64,000 nt of DNA, from positions 21,824,001-21,888,000 of the forward strand of contig WHVY01000001.1 of assembly GCA_022266195.1 (NCBI GenBank). Direction: 5' to 3'. The DNA comes from Tetranychus cinnabarinus. Taxonomy: Eukaryota; Arthropoda; Arachnida; Trombidiformes; Tetranychidae. The position numbers were made by a program, and so were the translations under genes. Numbering within the stretch: position 1 is the first letter of the stretch; every line of letters starts with the position of its first letter. A model generated the notes under the pieces. That model worked only from the letters and a program-made list of their open reading frames with translations, was not told where the DNA came from and did no database searches. Below, one piece after another: positions 34,260-47,023 of this stretch.

Positions 34260-37200
34260 TTAGACATCTATCGTTTGCTCAATGTCTTGTCAATTCCTTC
34301 TTCTGTTTCTTCTGTTTCTCAATGTGTGTTATGGATGGCTTGATGGCTTTCAACTTTAAGCTGAGTCGATTTTTTCGATGATTACTGGATTAAATTTGAG
34401 TAAAGAGTGAACACACTAATTATAAAATCAACACAATTGATCATCACAAGGATATATTGTCACAAACACCATCGATAGAGAAATACACAATAAAACTCTC
34501 TAACCATTTTATCAATAATCATTCAAGTGCCTACCTAGATGCATTAAATGAATCTCTCCCACTTCTTCACTCCAGTTTTTTCCTCTCTCACATTTCTAAT
34601 CATCTTCACTTTGTCATATCTCTCAAGCTAAGAAAAACAGTAAAAAACAAAAAACTAAAACCCAAAGAGATAGAGAAATTCACTCTTTTCGTTATCTTGA
34701 TCATTTCAAGAGTTCGACTTGATCCTTCTTTTTCTCCTTCTTTTCACTATTGTTATCTCCGTCATCGTCACCGTCACTTTTATTGTCCTCCTCTTCCTCC
34801 TCCTTGCTATAATATCCATCTGATTCCGGATTAAGATTATTGATAGTTAAACTGGGTAATCATTTCTGGTTAATCAACGTCAGCTGGTTAGGAGTGAAGA
34901 AACCAGAAAAACCTAGATTGCATGGAAAATGTTTCAACATTATTAAAATTGTATTATAAGTTACATAGACAGAGCAATAGTGTAGGCAAATGAATAAAAC
35001 TACCAAAAGTTATCATCTGAAAAATCAAATTAAGCTGATGATCAGATAGCGAAGGAGAAATTTTACTCTCATCATTTTGATTGATTATTTATCTTACTAT
35101 TTTGTTGTCTTTCAGCTTTTTTTATCATCAGATCAATATCATGATAATACAAAGCCTAAGCATTATGACAGAGAAGCTGACTAAGAGTGTATATGGAAGT
35201 TATTTTCACTGATTTTGTCATTTGATTTTCAAGAATTAATCAAATGTTTGCTTTCAGATTGTAGGAATTAATAAGATCAACTAATAAATAACAGTTTAAC
35301 CGACAGTACGTTCAAAGCAACTTACAGTAACTTTCATTGGAACCAGTAAAAGTGAAATCAATGATGGTCAAGCTTCAAGTCTTGCTATCATTTCAATGAG
35401 CTTGGCAAAACATGAGTTACTATCAACATAAAGATTACAATGAAAACTGTTTGAAAAAAGGGAAAATTCAAATCAGATTTTTCTTCGCTTTTTGACATTC
35501 TTCCAAGGATTTTCTAGTGTGAATTAAATCTCGATTAAATGTAATAGATATCCGATCAAAGGGTTGCAATCACAACTGCATGCTATGGTATTGATCACAG
35601 TTGACTTGGGAAATAAAGGTTTTATATCTTTACACGTTTTGCATTAATATAAAGAAATAGTACTTAAGAAATGACAAGTAAACTGAAACAATTGTAACAG
35701 AGTATGTAAGTTAAACAAAATGAACAAATTGTTAAATAAAGAGTAAATTAATACTTGAGAGTTTTATAATTAACGGTAAATAATCAATATCCATTGAATA
35801 ATCATACTTACTCTTTTGGATAAGTTGAGGCAACAAACTTGTTTTCATCATTTGATTCAGGTCAATCAACCATGTATAAAAGTTGTAGTGGTTAAACTAA
35901 ATTCAAGTTAAACATGAGAACAACTTAAAATGAAGTGAGAATGATTAATTAATCATAACTAATATAAGCACAATCATAAAAAAGTTCACAATTATTGTTA
36001 ACAATTTACATTAAGGTTGATCTTTCAATCAACCAAAACAAAACGCTATTCATAGCAAACCAGGCGCCAAATTTGAAACTCATTTTTCAAAGATTTTTTA
36101 AGCTTGTTTTTTGCCGGTTGTCAATAAACCTTTTGATTCTTGTTTTGTTTTGTATTAATACATTAACCATTAACGGAAATTAAAATTTGTGACGAATGAC
36201 AATTTCGTTTAATATTTTTCTTCTGATGTAAACTCAACAGATTCTGGTAATTCAAGTTGAATTGAGAGCCACACTCGCTAATTGTGATCAAAGGTGAATA
36301 TATTTTTGTTTTTATTAGTTTTATATCTCCATTTTAATATAGCACTTGATGGCTAATCTAGTGTTTTGTTTCAATTAAAATGGTTCAAAATTGTTCAACA
36401 GTGTGATGGTAATTGTTTTTGGCATGATCTGCATGGTTGCAACACTGATCTGAATTATTTTTCATGTTTACCTGAAATATTTTTTTCCTGTTAATAATGT
36501 TTCCATGCAATAATGTTGATATCAATATTTAATAGACTTGAGTTTGGTTGTCAACCAATATTTATTGACTCTATCCAAAAGGGTAATCCTTGAAGGAAAT
36601 TTCAAATACATGAAGATGATCATCATTGAAATTTCCCTTTTTATCAGCCATTATTTTACCTATCAAGCAATACATGCTCAATTTCAAGGACAGAAATTAT
36701 TGTCTTTCTGATGTTCTAAATTTATAATCATTACTATCAATATATATTTGACTTTCTTTCAGAACTGGCCATGAGCAATCGATATTGGATTATCAATTTA
36801 AAATGAAACTTGATACGTTACTACAAAAACTTAATCATTTTTGATGGTTTATCTAAAGCTTTACAATTAAGGTGGCTTGATTATGTGCAATACTTGATCA
36901 TGAATTGGATTCCAGTTTATGAAGGTCAGAAAGGATCGTTACATTCACCGAGTTTATTAAATGCTAAAGTTCATTGTTTATCCTCGGGCCTCAACCATTA
37001 AACGTTTCAGTTATAGAAACAACTCAACATGCAAAAAAGGATAATGATACCTGCTTTTAGCGATCAACTTTCAACCTTTTACATTTCTGTTGTATAATTG
37101 TATTTGTTTGAAACATTACTGACAAAGTCTCATCCAAATATATCATTCCAATTTGAAATCAACCTCCTTTCAACCTTATCCTGGTCCTACAAAACAGCAA

Positions 37201-39453
37201 AATCAGCCTCAAAAGCAAAGTCCATAATCTGTTGTGGCACCTAGAGGAATGGTTCCTCAACCTCAGCCAACATCTAATGTCCTCACTGCCAGCAAAGTTA
37301 TATCTATGTCAAGTGCACAGGGAACAATTCATTTCGTTTCTGGTTTTAACGATACTGAATCAACTGCTTATTGCTCATAGTGATCCAGTTTTACCATGGT
37401 CCTCCAGTGTGCTCTGCCAGTGGTTCATTTCAAGTTCTGGGTCGAACCAAGTTGCTCATCAAACTTTCTGACATGAGTATCAAAAGTGTATTAAATTATG
37501 TCTTTGATGACTTGATTATTATCTCGCTATTAAATCACTTATTTATACACAGTTAATTATTTTTATCTTTAATCAAAGTAATCAAGTGGCACATTGTGAT
37601 CGAAAGTAGAATTGCTCTGAAATGGTAAGATTCTTAAAGATTTATATCAGCTGCATTTGATGGTCATAAATATTTTGATTACTGATTTGTTTTTATTCAA
37701 TTATTCAAACACTTAATTTTCAATCAACAATATTTGAGCGTAATTTCAATGCAAGATTGTGAACACTTGTATTACAGCTGTTATAAGATGAACCATTTTA
37801 TGGCAAATATTTTCAGAAAAATGTAAATAAAATGTAAAACAATACAAAAACATCTTACACATAAGTGATATAATTAGATGAAAATGATTAGCCTAATGAA
37901 AGGTGTTCATACAATTATAATTGTGTACAAATCAGAAATGCAATTGATCCAGGTTGCTGCATAATCATCCTTTTATCCTGATTGTCTGAAAGTTAACTGA
38001 ATCACAATAATATGAAGAGTAAACTAATAATTTCATTTTCTTTACCATTTCAATCAATTTCCTTCTCTCAATGTCCTGTGATTGAAATTAATTGTTTCCT
38101 CTTCTTTATTCTTAAATTGTACAAATTATCAATCAAGGTTTTAATCAAAGGTCGATTGGTTCAAAGATACTGAGCACAAGATACCATGTTTTGTTTATGC
38201 AAGCACCATTATTGTTGATGATTGATTTTCAATTAATTTTCACTTTACACATCGAAGCGTCTTAATTTTAATGGTAACAACCAATTACACAATCAAATTT
38301 GATAATGAATCCTTTCGACATGTTAAGGCGTTGGATTGGTTAGCAATTACCATGAGCTGGAAACGTTGAGTGTATCAAGTGAATCAGTTTATTTTGTGTG
38401 TGCCATTTAACTCTGAATGTGTTCCAAATCTTGAAATGAATAAATTTGTTAATGAGATTCTTTATTTGGATATTTGTAAATGAATTTGAAACTATTGTCT
38501 TACCTTTTCAATCAACTAAATCATCTCGCATTTCTTCATCTACAACCCAAACAAATCAGCAAATGACAACCACACACTGGAAATTGTAGACATATTTCTT
38601 GATTCTCCTTTTCACTTCCAAGGTTAATCAAGGAGATTTGTATCATTCATTGAATCAAAAGTAAATTTGTTTCTACTTTTTACCTCCGCTTCAACCAATT
38701 TGAAAATTCTGTCCACCAACTGCTCATTTCGCCATCTCTTGATATGTTTTCTGGTTGATCCTAACATCAAGTTCCCTTTACAATAAGATTCTGTGTAATA
38801 TCAGGAATAAACTGTGTTCCTTTGTCATCTGTTTCACTTGTAATTCATTGTTTATTGAAAACCAGTGACGCTCACCATCAATCAGCCATTTGTTAATCAT
38901 TTAAAGTTTGAAGATTAAAAGTGTAACTGATAAAATTGGGAATAACCGTAAGATTTTTACGGTAAGAACGTATTTGAAAAAAGAAAGGGAAACAGCTGAG
39001 TTGAAAGAGGAGGAGAGAAAGTGAGAGAGTGGGAGACAGAGAAAGAGAAATAGAGAGAGAGAGTGCAAAAGATTGTTGAGAGTAAGGTTGAGAGGAAAAC
39101 AGATCAAAATCAAGTTTCCTTCAACAAACCCAATCAAACCTTCCCTGTTGGAATTATCAAGTTGACTTGGGCCATCAACATCATCGTCATCACTACCAGC
39201 AAAAGTAGCAGTTGTAAAGACAAGCAATGAAGACCATAAGTTAATCAATTAGTAAATTTGTTAATTTCAATGTGATTAACAAATGAAGATTCAAGCCAGG
39301 TGATTCATTCAACGTCCTATCCCATGTACAATTACTTTTTACTTCTTTTGTGCCAGATGAAAATTGTGAACGACAATCTTAACCAGTTAATTTAATTTAA
39401 ATTCACTTTTCTGTTCTACAATTCAATACTTTTACTGAAGAGGAGCCATCAAG
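34260..39453. other. Intergenic, 5.2 kb
   Basis: No convincing gene. An isolated E2F-like GGCGCCAAA sits at 36063-36071, followed by a possible non-coding exon ending at a GTGAAT donor near 36288, which could be an upstream untranslated exon of the ZIP gene (weak inference). A Pro/Gln-rich frame with stops lies at about 37130-37460. At 38901-39248 on minus an open frame starts with a signal-peptide-like MINLWSSLLVFTTATFAGS but turns into low complexity. Confidence 0.45.
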
Positions 39454-42400
39454 ATGACTTACTTCAACGCTCTACTAGTCACCATCTTTTATTTAATGGT
39501 TAATCCTGTTACCTTTTCCCTAGGAACCAATACTACCTCACCTTTACCCTCAAATCAACCTACGTTTCTTCTTAATGATAATTATGGTAGCAATAACAGG
39601 AATAGCAATAGTCCACTGTTGGAAAATTTGGAGGACATCGAAGCTCTCTCTTATTTTCTGTTGGTCAGTCACAATAAAGATAGATGTCGAATCAATCCAA
39701 ATGATGCAAGTTATGGTAAAAAAGAGGAGAACAAATGGTGCAATAAAAATCTTTCTGAATCAAATTTATTCAGATTTTTTGAGGATCTTCGAAGTGGCAA
39801 TGTTGGCGAATCAGAACAGTTTCTCCAAAACATTGACTGTTCCTTCGAAGTCGACAATTACCTGAGATTAATCAATAATTTAACTTCCAGTCCGTCAACT
39901 TCATCACATGCTTCACCTCTACAGCCATCATCACCATCAGTCTCATCAGCATCTGTATCTTCGCCATCACCTTCATCTACTCCAGCATATTCATCAGCAT
40001 CTACATCTTCACACTCTGAACATCACCGGTTTAAACTTTTGTCAATATGTGAGGCGGCAAACAAATGTCAAAACAGCGATGATATGTTAAATTTAATACG
40101 AAAGGTTGAATTTCCCAATTCAGAGTTAGATGTTGAAGATATTGATTTACGGTTAAGCCATTCAATTGTTAAACTTTGCCCTGTGATATTATTTCAACTT
40201 CATGATTCCAAGTGCTCATCAAATTTAGCTGGAGACGAAACTTTGCAAGCTCGTCCCTCAGTTGGCTCAGTTTGGGGTTTCTCTATACTTTTTGTAACCA
40301 TAATTTCATTCTGTTCACTTGTTGGGGTCATGATAATGCCTTTTATTGATAAAGATTCATTTACAAATGCAATGAACTTATTGGAAGGTTTAGCTGTTGG
40401 AAGTTTAGTTGGAAGCTCATTATTTCATCTTATACCACAAGCATTTGATCTGGTCATCAAATATCCATCTCATGATTTTCTTTGGAAAGCTTTAATTATA
40501 TTTGGCGGAATCTATCTATTCTTTTGGTCTGAAAGAATAATGAAAATTGTCTCCGAGTTTAAGCGTAAAAAAAAGTTAGCCTCTGTTTATGTGCCGACCT
40601 CAACTGATCCTAACAACGATTCTTCTAATTTGGCCAGTGGATTCAATGCAATGAAACACGTTTATTTTCGTGATATGGGAGATGATGATGTCAGTAAATC
40701 CTTAACCTTGGCTAATGGTGCTCAAGAGAAAGAAGGTGCTCATAATTTGGAAGAGACGACATTCACCAATGGACCTAATAATAATGCCTCTGTGCCTGAT
40801 TCAGTTACTCCAAGTAATAACCCTTTACGAAAAACATCTTGCAGTACCTCTTCATTGAATAAACACTTTCACTCTCACATTGGAGATACTTCGAGTAATC
40901 CCGGTGAACAAAATATTGCCACTGTTGCCTGGATGATTATTCTTGGTGATGGATTACATAATTTTATCGATGGTCTTTCTGTAGGTGAGTTAGTATCAAA
41001 TGATTTTCACTGGAAACAAAAAAAGCCTTGAACTTACCAACATGTAATTGTGAAGCTGACATTTTTCCAGTTATTTGGAACAGTTTTCCTCATTTCCTTT
41101 CTCATTTACATCTGTAATTTTTATTGAATCATGACAGTTGCTTTCTATTTCTAGTTGCAAAAATGAATAGATCAGCGTAAATGATTGTTTAAATTACGGT
41201 AAACTTAACGATAACCAATTTGATATAATTGAGATATCTCTTGAAAAGAGAATGGAGGGTTTTTATGCTTACCGCGCAAACAATTATCATCACAGTGATG
41301 AGTGTCATTTATTTATAATTTGAATTACAATCAATTAAAGTGATACTGTAATAGTTTCAATAGATTGTTTTGTTTTGAGTGAAAAGCAATAAGTTAAAAG
41401 ATCCTATTAAAAGGAAAAATCACTTGTTTGAATAGTTAATCGTCAGTTGAAATGCAATGCATTTTTTGCGCTTTTATTGTGTTTGCTTCTCATAATTAAA
41501 GTTGTACCTTTCACTGATTCCTGCGTTTCTAGTCTTGTAGTTGTGTAAGATTTTAGGTTGACCATGACATGAAAACTTGTTTATCACTAGTAATAGTAGT
41601 AGCTACTTGATGCTATCCATGTTCATCTCTTGAACATCATTGAGGGTCGTGCTAATTGTTGAGAGCAATCAAGATTACAGGATATTCCAAAGTGTAATCG
41701 CAGCTATTTTATTTGCAGAGATTACTTCCACCTTAGGATGAAAACATTAACAAACCATTTCGCTCTCCAGCTTATTTTCAGGTTCTCAGTTTGTTAATTT
41801 GATGAATTTAGCAGGCTGCATAATGATCCAACCTGATGATTACCGAGAAGTGTAATTATTTCATTTCCTTGATTGAAATGGCTTTGTAAGAATGCCTGGG
41901 TCAAGAGATAGCATTTTATCAAGTGAAACATTCAAGGCTAATGATCTTGACTTGACTCTTGATACAGGTTGATAAAATGTTAATCTCCATTTACCTTTCT
42001 TTTGGGCGCTTCATTAATCAGAAAGCAAACTTAATATTGTAAAAGCGAGAAAAGTTCAAAGTCTCACTTTCATTGATGGGATTCTCCCTTCTCTTTTTAG
42101 CATCTTTTATCCCACGGTTCTTCAATTGCAATTAATTATCTTTACCATTATTGTTTTTTAATTAAAACCATGAAACTAGTTATTTATTTTCATTTTTCTT
42201 TCCTTCTTTTCAGGAGCTGCCTTTTCAAACTCAATTTTAACTGGAATAAGCACTTCAGTTGCCGTTATCTGTGAAGAGTTTCCTCATGAATTGGGTGATT
42301 TTGCTGTTCTTATCAGTTCAGGAATGACCCTTAGACAAGCCATTGGTTATAATTTCCTCTCTGCTTGTACCTGTTATCTTGGGATGATCCTAGGAATAAT

Positions 42401-42701
42401 AATCGGCGACTTTGCTGCTGGAAGTACATATATTTTTGCCCTTGCCGGGGGAATGTTTCTTTATATTGCCTTAGTTGACATGATGGCTGAACTGAGTGCA
42501 TCACTTGATGAAGCCATGGCTCGATCAACAAGTTCAATGATAAAAGCTTTAATTTTACAGAATGTTGGAATTCTTTTAGGTGTTGCAACGCTTTTCCTTC
42601 TCGCCAAATATTCGAGTCACATTAATTTTGAAGGATTAGCGCCGTTTGACCAGAGTGAATTACCTATTGCAATGACAGATACTGTTTCAGTAGTTGAATG
42701 A
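39454..42701 (+). CDS. ZIP metal transporter, SLC39A8/14 type
   Basis: Imports Zn, Mn or Fe across the plasma or endosomal membrane. Two exons: 39454-40984 and 42214-42701 (donor GTAG|GTGAGT, acceptor TTTTCAG, phase 1), 672 residues. Signal peptide at residues 1-22, then a long extracellular region with Cys (DRCRINP, KWCNK, IDCSF) and a Ser/Pro-rich linker. Helices begin at WGFSILFVTIISFCSLVGVM. Metal-site motifs are HNFIDG at about 502-507 and EEFPHELGD at about 531-539. The Glu replacing the first His of HEXPHEXGD is the hallmark of ZIP8/ZIP14, which cotransport bicarbonate. The loop between TM3 and TM4 is long, with few histidines. The intron cuts exactly between the two metal-binding helices' motifs. 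Confidence 0.93.
40985..42213 (+). other. Intron of the ZIP gene
   Basis: 1.23 kb, much longer than most introns here. Nothing nested was recognised. Confidence 0.75.
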
Positions 42702-43186
42702 AATTGTTTTTTTTGCAGAATCAACTATTGTTGTTACAAAATTTTACGAGTCATTTTTGGCGCCATTTTCTGTTCTGGAAAGGAAACGAGAAATGCTCAC
42801 AACTATATATTGATTTAATACCATCACATTTTTTGTGGTCAATCTTTGTAAGTTTAGATTTATAAGGATATTTTTTATTACAAGAGATGAGAAATGTTTA
42901 TATCGTGAGGTACTTTTTTAGAAATACTTTTTTTTCAAGAAAACTAAAATTAACTTTTATCAATTTAATTTGAATCTCAATTTTATTGACACAAAATCAA
43001 AACGGAACGAGAAAAGTTACTTTGTTTTACAATTTAATTTAAACGTGATTTGGTTGGTTGAAGGAGAACAAAATTAAAAATAGAAATGATTCGCTTATTT
43101 ACGGTGAAATATTAAAGGAAAGAAATTTCGAATAGCTGTTAGTGAAATAATTAATGAGGAGCTTGTTGATAGTTTGACTAAAAAAA
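42702..43186. other. Convergent 3' ends of ZIP and SETDB genes
   Basis: AT-rich 3' flanks; no other gene. Confidence 0.6.
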
Positions 43187-45622
43187 TTAATAAATACGTC
43201 CTCGACAAACGGGAGATCCACAAAGGCATTCTTTACTATCAGCGTATTTAATATGGGTAGGATATCGATAATCCCAGGTTAATTCTTCATAGGCTTTGAT
43301 TAGTCTAGTAGAGAAAAAAGCTAACTGTGGGAATCTATAATCATGATTGTTAACGAATATATTTCTGATACGACAATTTGGTTCACAACTGTGGTTTAGG
43401 AATCGACCGACATTACCATAACGAGCTCCGTCAACTGAAAAGCTGTGCTTCATATCGAGATGCTTGTGAATAATGGAAGGTTTTGATTCTGAAGCGAGGC
43501 TTTCATTATCACTCACATTATCATCGATATCTCCATGATTACTAGCAACAGTGTCACCATTGGTACCTTCTCGGGAGGAAGAAATTTTGGATTGATCCAT
43601 ACTATCGAAATCGATAATTACATCTTCAGAATCTAGTCCTTGAGATTCCAGTACTTCAGCAATTAGTTCATCCTCTAAATCAATGACTGGTACAGTTGAA
43701 TCTTCGTTTTTAGTTCTTTTGTTTAAATCATCTTGTTCTTCAGTCTCATGAGAACGTTTGCTTGAATCATTGGGTAAATTTTTACAGCCATTCATAGAGC
43801 TTGAGTTTGGTTGCATGGGAGACTTGTTTGTTGATTCTGTTTCAACATCATTACAGTTTAAGTTCTGATCTTTTGATAATACATCGGCTCTTTCCCCTTC
43901 GAAATCACTTAAATCATCAATAATGGAAGAATTCGATATTCCTTCACAACTGGAAAGCTCTTCCGAAGATGATGAGTCTGAATCCAGAACACTGTCAATG
44001 TCCGATGCTGTATCAAAATCTCTTTTGGGACGACGACCTGCTTCTATGTAATCTAAAGCTGCAATGTAATCGTTTATCCTGCTTTCTTCATTAACAGTAT
44101 CAAAGTCAATTATTTCTCCAGCGTACAAACTTATAAAAGATCCTGGTGGTATATCATGAAGACATCTTAGACCCCATCCACGATTTTCAGTTTTGAACAC
44201 TTGGAAACAATGTTTCATTCCGTTTTGAGTAACACGGTTCAAACAACGTATATCACATTTGCAATTAGCATTACATTCAAATACTGCTGAGACTAATTTC
44301 TTATTTAAACACTTGTATTTGAAACCAGCTTGATTAACTGAATCGCCTCCGGAAACCATATATGCTTCTTCTTTTGATAACCCATGGCATGAACATTCAT
44401 CACAATTCTTACATCTATCCTGACAAACACAAAAGCTTAAGAAATCAGGATCACAATCCAAATTTACATTAGGACCAGCAATACTTTCAGAAATGTACAC
44501 GAATTCTTCAGGTGAACTTGGATCTAGCTCATTGATACAAGCGATTGGTAGAATTTCCTTTCCATTAGCAATGTCAGAGACATACGAGTAAGCCTGGAAA
44601 AAAGGGGGAAAAACTCAATTGTAGCTTTGGTACAGGGGAAATCAATAGCTTGAAGATGATCTTACTTTGAAAGGCTCCCTAGAAGTATGAAGTTTCAATT
44701 GACTGTGAAACGAAAATTGGTCAATTGACAATCCAGATTCGGTTCTAAGAAGATACTGGTACACTTGGCGAATTGAATTCAGCTGTTTACCACATGGCGC
44801 TGTGTAGAGAATCATACCATCAGATTTAGTGCGATGCCATCCCATGAAAATAGGCACACAATATGGATTCACTCTGTTAATCAGGATGCAGTGACTTAAA
44901 ACCTTAACTCCCTTAATCTCTTTGATTCTTTTTTCTTCTTCTAAACAAATGGGACTGCAATCATGAAGAGCAAACTTAGGAACAGTAGTATTAGGAGGTC
45001 TTCGCAAAATTTTAACGGAAATATTTTTGTCTTGAAAAGTTTTGGTAACACTTTTACCACAAGGCGATGGACCGTTTTCTGGACCAGGTTCAGAAAAACT
45101 TGACAGTTGACTTTGGCTATCACCATCATTGATAGCTAATGAATTTGGTGATGTGAGTACAGAATTCTTTGACGCCTCATCCATGTTAGAGGGGTTATTA
45201 GATGGATCGAATGTGGATGAAGACATAAAAAATTCTCGGCTAAAACAATTAATGCAAAAGCAAACTCGATAAAAGACCAAATTTAGGATTCCAGTTGGAT
45301 AGTTATAGATCAACGAGCTTTTTCAATAAACAATCCAAATGAAGAAACTACATTTAAGACAAGATAAAATATTTGTATGAAAGTTCTAACAAATATTTCA
45401 TCATCACAAATCAGAAATTTTCGGTCAACAATTAAAATCCGTTTAGAATGATGCAAGAAAGCGTCAATCAAACAATAAGGCACGAAAGAGTTATCTGCAA
45501 TGCAAGAAGAAATAGAACATAAACAAGCGTTTTATAATGCATTGGTTTGTTTAATCGTGTGGAAGACAATTAAAAAATACATCTTAAACTTACCTCAGAT
45601 ACGATGTTAATAGGTATTTCAT
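43187..45622 (-). CDS. SETDB-class histone H3K9 methyltransferase without Tudor domains
   Basis: Nuclear lysine methyltransferase for heterochromatin silencing. Firm exons: 45239-44666 and 44593-43187 (junction AAA|GTAAGA, CCAG|GCT). Starting at MSSSTF (45226) gives 655 residues. A 5' exon 45622-45594 splices in frame and adds MKYLLTSYLSREFF. The MBD-like domain is GWHRTKSDGMILYTAPCG plus VYQYLL. Pre-SET cysteines: FCVCQDRCKNCDECSC and NANCKCDIRC. SET part 1 is ENRGWGLRCLHDIPPG through YAGEIID. An acidic Ser-rich insertion of about 200 residues follows. SET part 2 is GRFLNHSCEPNC and ELTWDYRYP. Post-SET is CLCGSPVCRGRIY. The bifurcated SET is specific to SETDB. Total length is about half of SETDB1/eggless, and the Tudor region is missing, as in SETDB2. 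Unseen distal exons upstream remain possible. Confidence 0.9.
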
Positions 45623-45940
45623 CACTTGACGAATAACAATTATGCCAAATTTGGTTTCACAAAATTAGTAAAATTAATTTATTTTTACAAAAATTTGATT
45701 GGAAATTTGTACATTGGAAACAGCTACATCTTGTGGTAAGATATTAAAACTTATTTATTTTGTAAATTCAAATCTAAACCTAAAACAAGAAAATTTTAAA
45801 TTTTGATTACTTTCAATCTATTTATGAATTATTCAATCATGTTTATTGATATTCAGTACACATACAATAAGATATTTACCCACAGAGAGTAATTCAGTAA
45901 AGCACTGTATAAACATAAGACACGCAAATAAAAGTCAAGG
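45594..45940 (-). repeat. SETDB first exon and upstream region, copy 1
   Basis: Holds the donor GAG|GTAAGT, the ATG at 45622, and upstream the motif ACCCACAGAGAGTAATT (45878-45894). A diverged second copy with the same order of elements lies at 47222-47415. Confidence 0.6.
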
Positions 45941-46522
45941 TACGATGCCAATAATTTTGTTGTAAAGCTTCAATTTAGGTCCAGATAAAATGATTTATCA
46001 AGTTTTGATTCTGAATCTTTTCCATCCATAATTATAACTTTTACTAGATCAAATTAAATGATAACAAACTGTAAGCCAAAAAATATACCAGAGTTTTACA
46101 CTGATCATATTGCTGTCATAAATTGATAGACGATATTGATAAGTACTAATCATTGAAAACCAATTCCAGTGATGAAAGATGTTTGTGCTAACCTAATGTG
46201 GTAAAAATTGACATTTAATTTGCAGAAAAATTATTCATGTAAATGTCAAAATTGGTCTAATCTTAAGCTCAAGCTCTTTATGGACAATTCATTTATGCAG
46301 TCAATGTAATGGAAATATCATGTAATTCTTGATCTAATGTGACTCTCTAAGCGATCCCGCTGTGAGTTCAAGTAGCTCTGTAACCAAACAAAACAAATGT
46401 TCATGAATCCAAAATTCAAGATCAATGCCAATCATGATGCGATCATGTTTAGTATTTATTTCAGATGAAATACCTTTGAGTTTATTTCATTTGTGGTCAA
46501 GAAGTTCATTGTAAGTGATAAA
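45941..46522. other. Spacer between SETDB promoter copy 1 and pburs
   Basis: Divergent intergenic region between SETDB (minus) and pburs (plus). No other gene or clear TATA. Confidence 0.45.
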
Positions 46523-47023
46523 ATGAAATCAACTCTTGAAATATTTCTTTTTTCTTTAGTTTCTTTGACTACTTTGTTCATCTCTAGTTTCGCCTTGGAA
46601 CCGATTGATATTGCCCACGAAAATTGTGCCATTTTACCTGGATCGATTCATGTAGTCAAAGAGGAACTCGATGTGGCTGGTAATGTAATTAGATCGTGTG
46701 AAGGCGATTTTTTGGTCAACAAATGTGAAGGAACTTGTGTCTCATCATTGCAACCAAGCGTTGTCCATTCAAGCGGATTTCTTAAGGTTAAAAGAGTTAT
46801 AATAAATTTATTATCAATCAGTGTTTATCGTATTTTAAACCATTTTCATCCTTTTTTCCTACAGAAATGTAATTGTTGTCGAGAATCTAGAATGAAAAGT
46901 CGTTCAATTCGACTAAGTCACTGTTTTGATCCAGACGGGAAAAAGACGACTGGTGAAAAAGGGTCCATGGAGATTGAAATGGAGGAACCTGAAAGTTGTC
47001 ATTGTCTTAAATGTTCACCTTAA
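46523..47023 (+). CDS. pburs: Partner of bursicon (bursicon beta subunit)
   Basis: Secreted cystine-knot hormone subunit; with bursicon alpha it activates the receptor rickets for cuticle tanning after moult, and as a homodimer it has immune roles in insects. Exons 46523-46786 and 46865-47023 (CTTAAG|GTTAAA, CTACAG|AAATG), 140 residues. I start at MKSTLEIFLFSLVS, a good signal peptide, rather than the in-frame ATG at 46493. Diagnostic stretches: KEELDVAGNVIRSCEGD, VNKCEGTC, QPSVVHSSGFLKKCNCCRES and SHCFDPDGK. Eleven cysteines in the mature chain match the family, and length matches other arthropod pburs. The alpha subunit is not in this window. Confidence 0.95.
   Translation: MKSTLEIFLFSLVSLTTLFISSFALEPIDIAHENCAILPGSIHVVKEELDVAGNVIRSCEGDFLVNKCEGTCVSSLQPSVVHSSGFLKVKRVIINLLSISVYRILNHFHPFFLQKCNCCRESRMKSRSIRLSHCFDPDGKKTTGEKGSMEIEMEEPESCHCLKCSP

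Noticed and set aside
38901..39248. Minus-strand open frame starting with a signal-peptide-like sequence (MINLWSSLLVFTTATFAGS).
   Set aside because: After about 45 residues it becomes Leu/Ser/Phe low complexity from a GA-rich strand. No donor or following exon was found.
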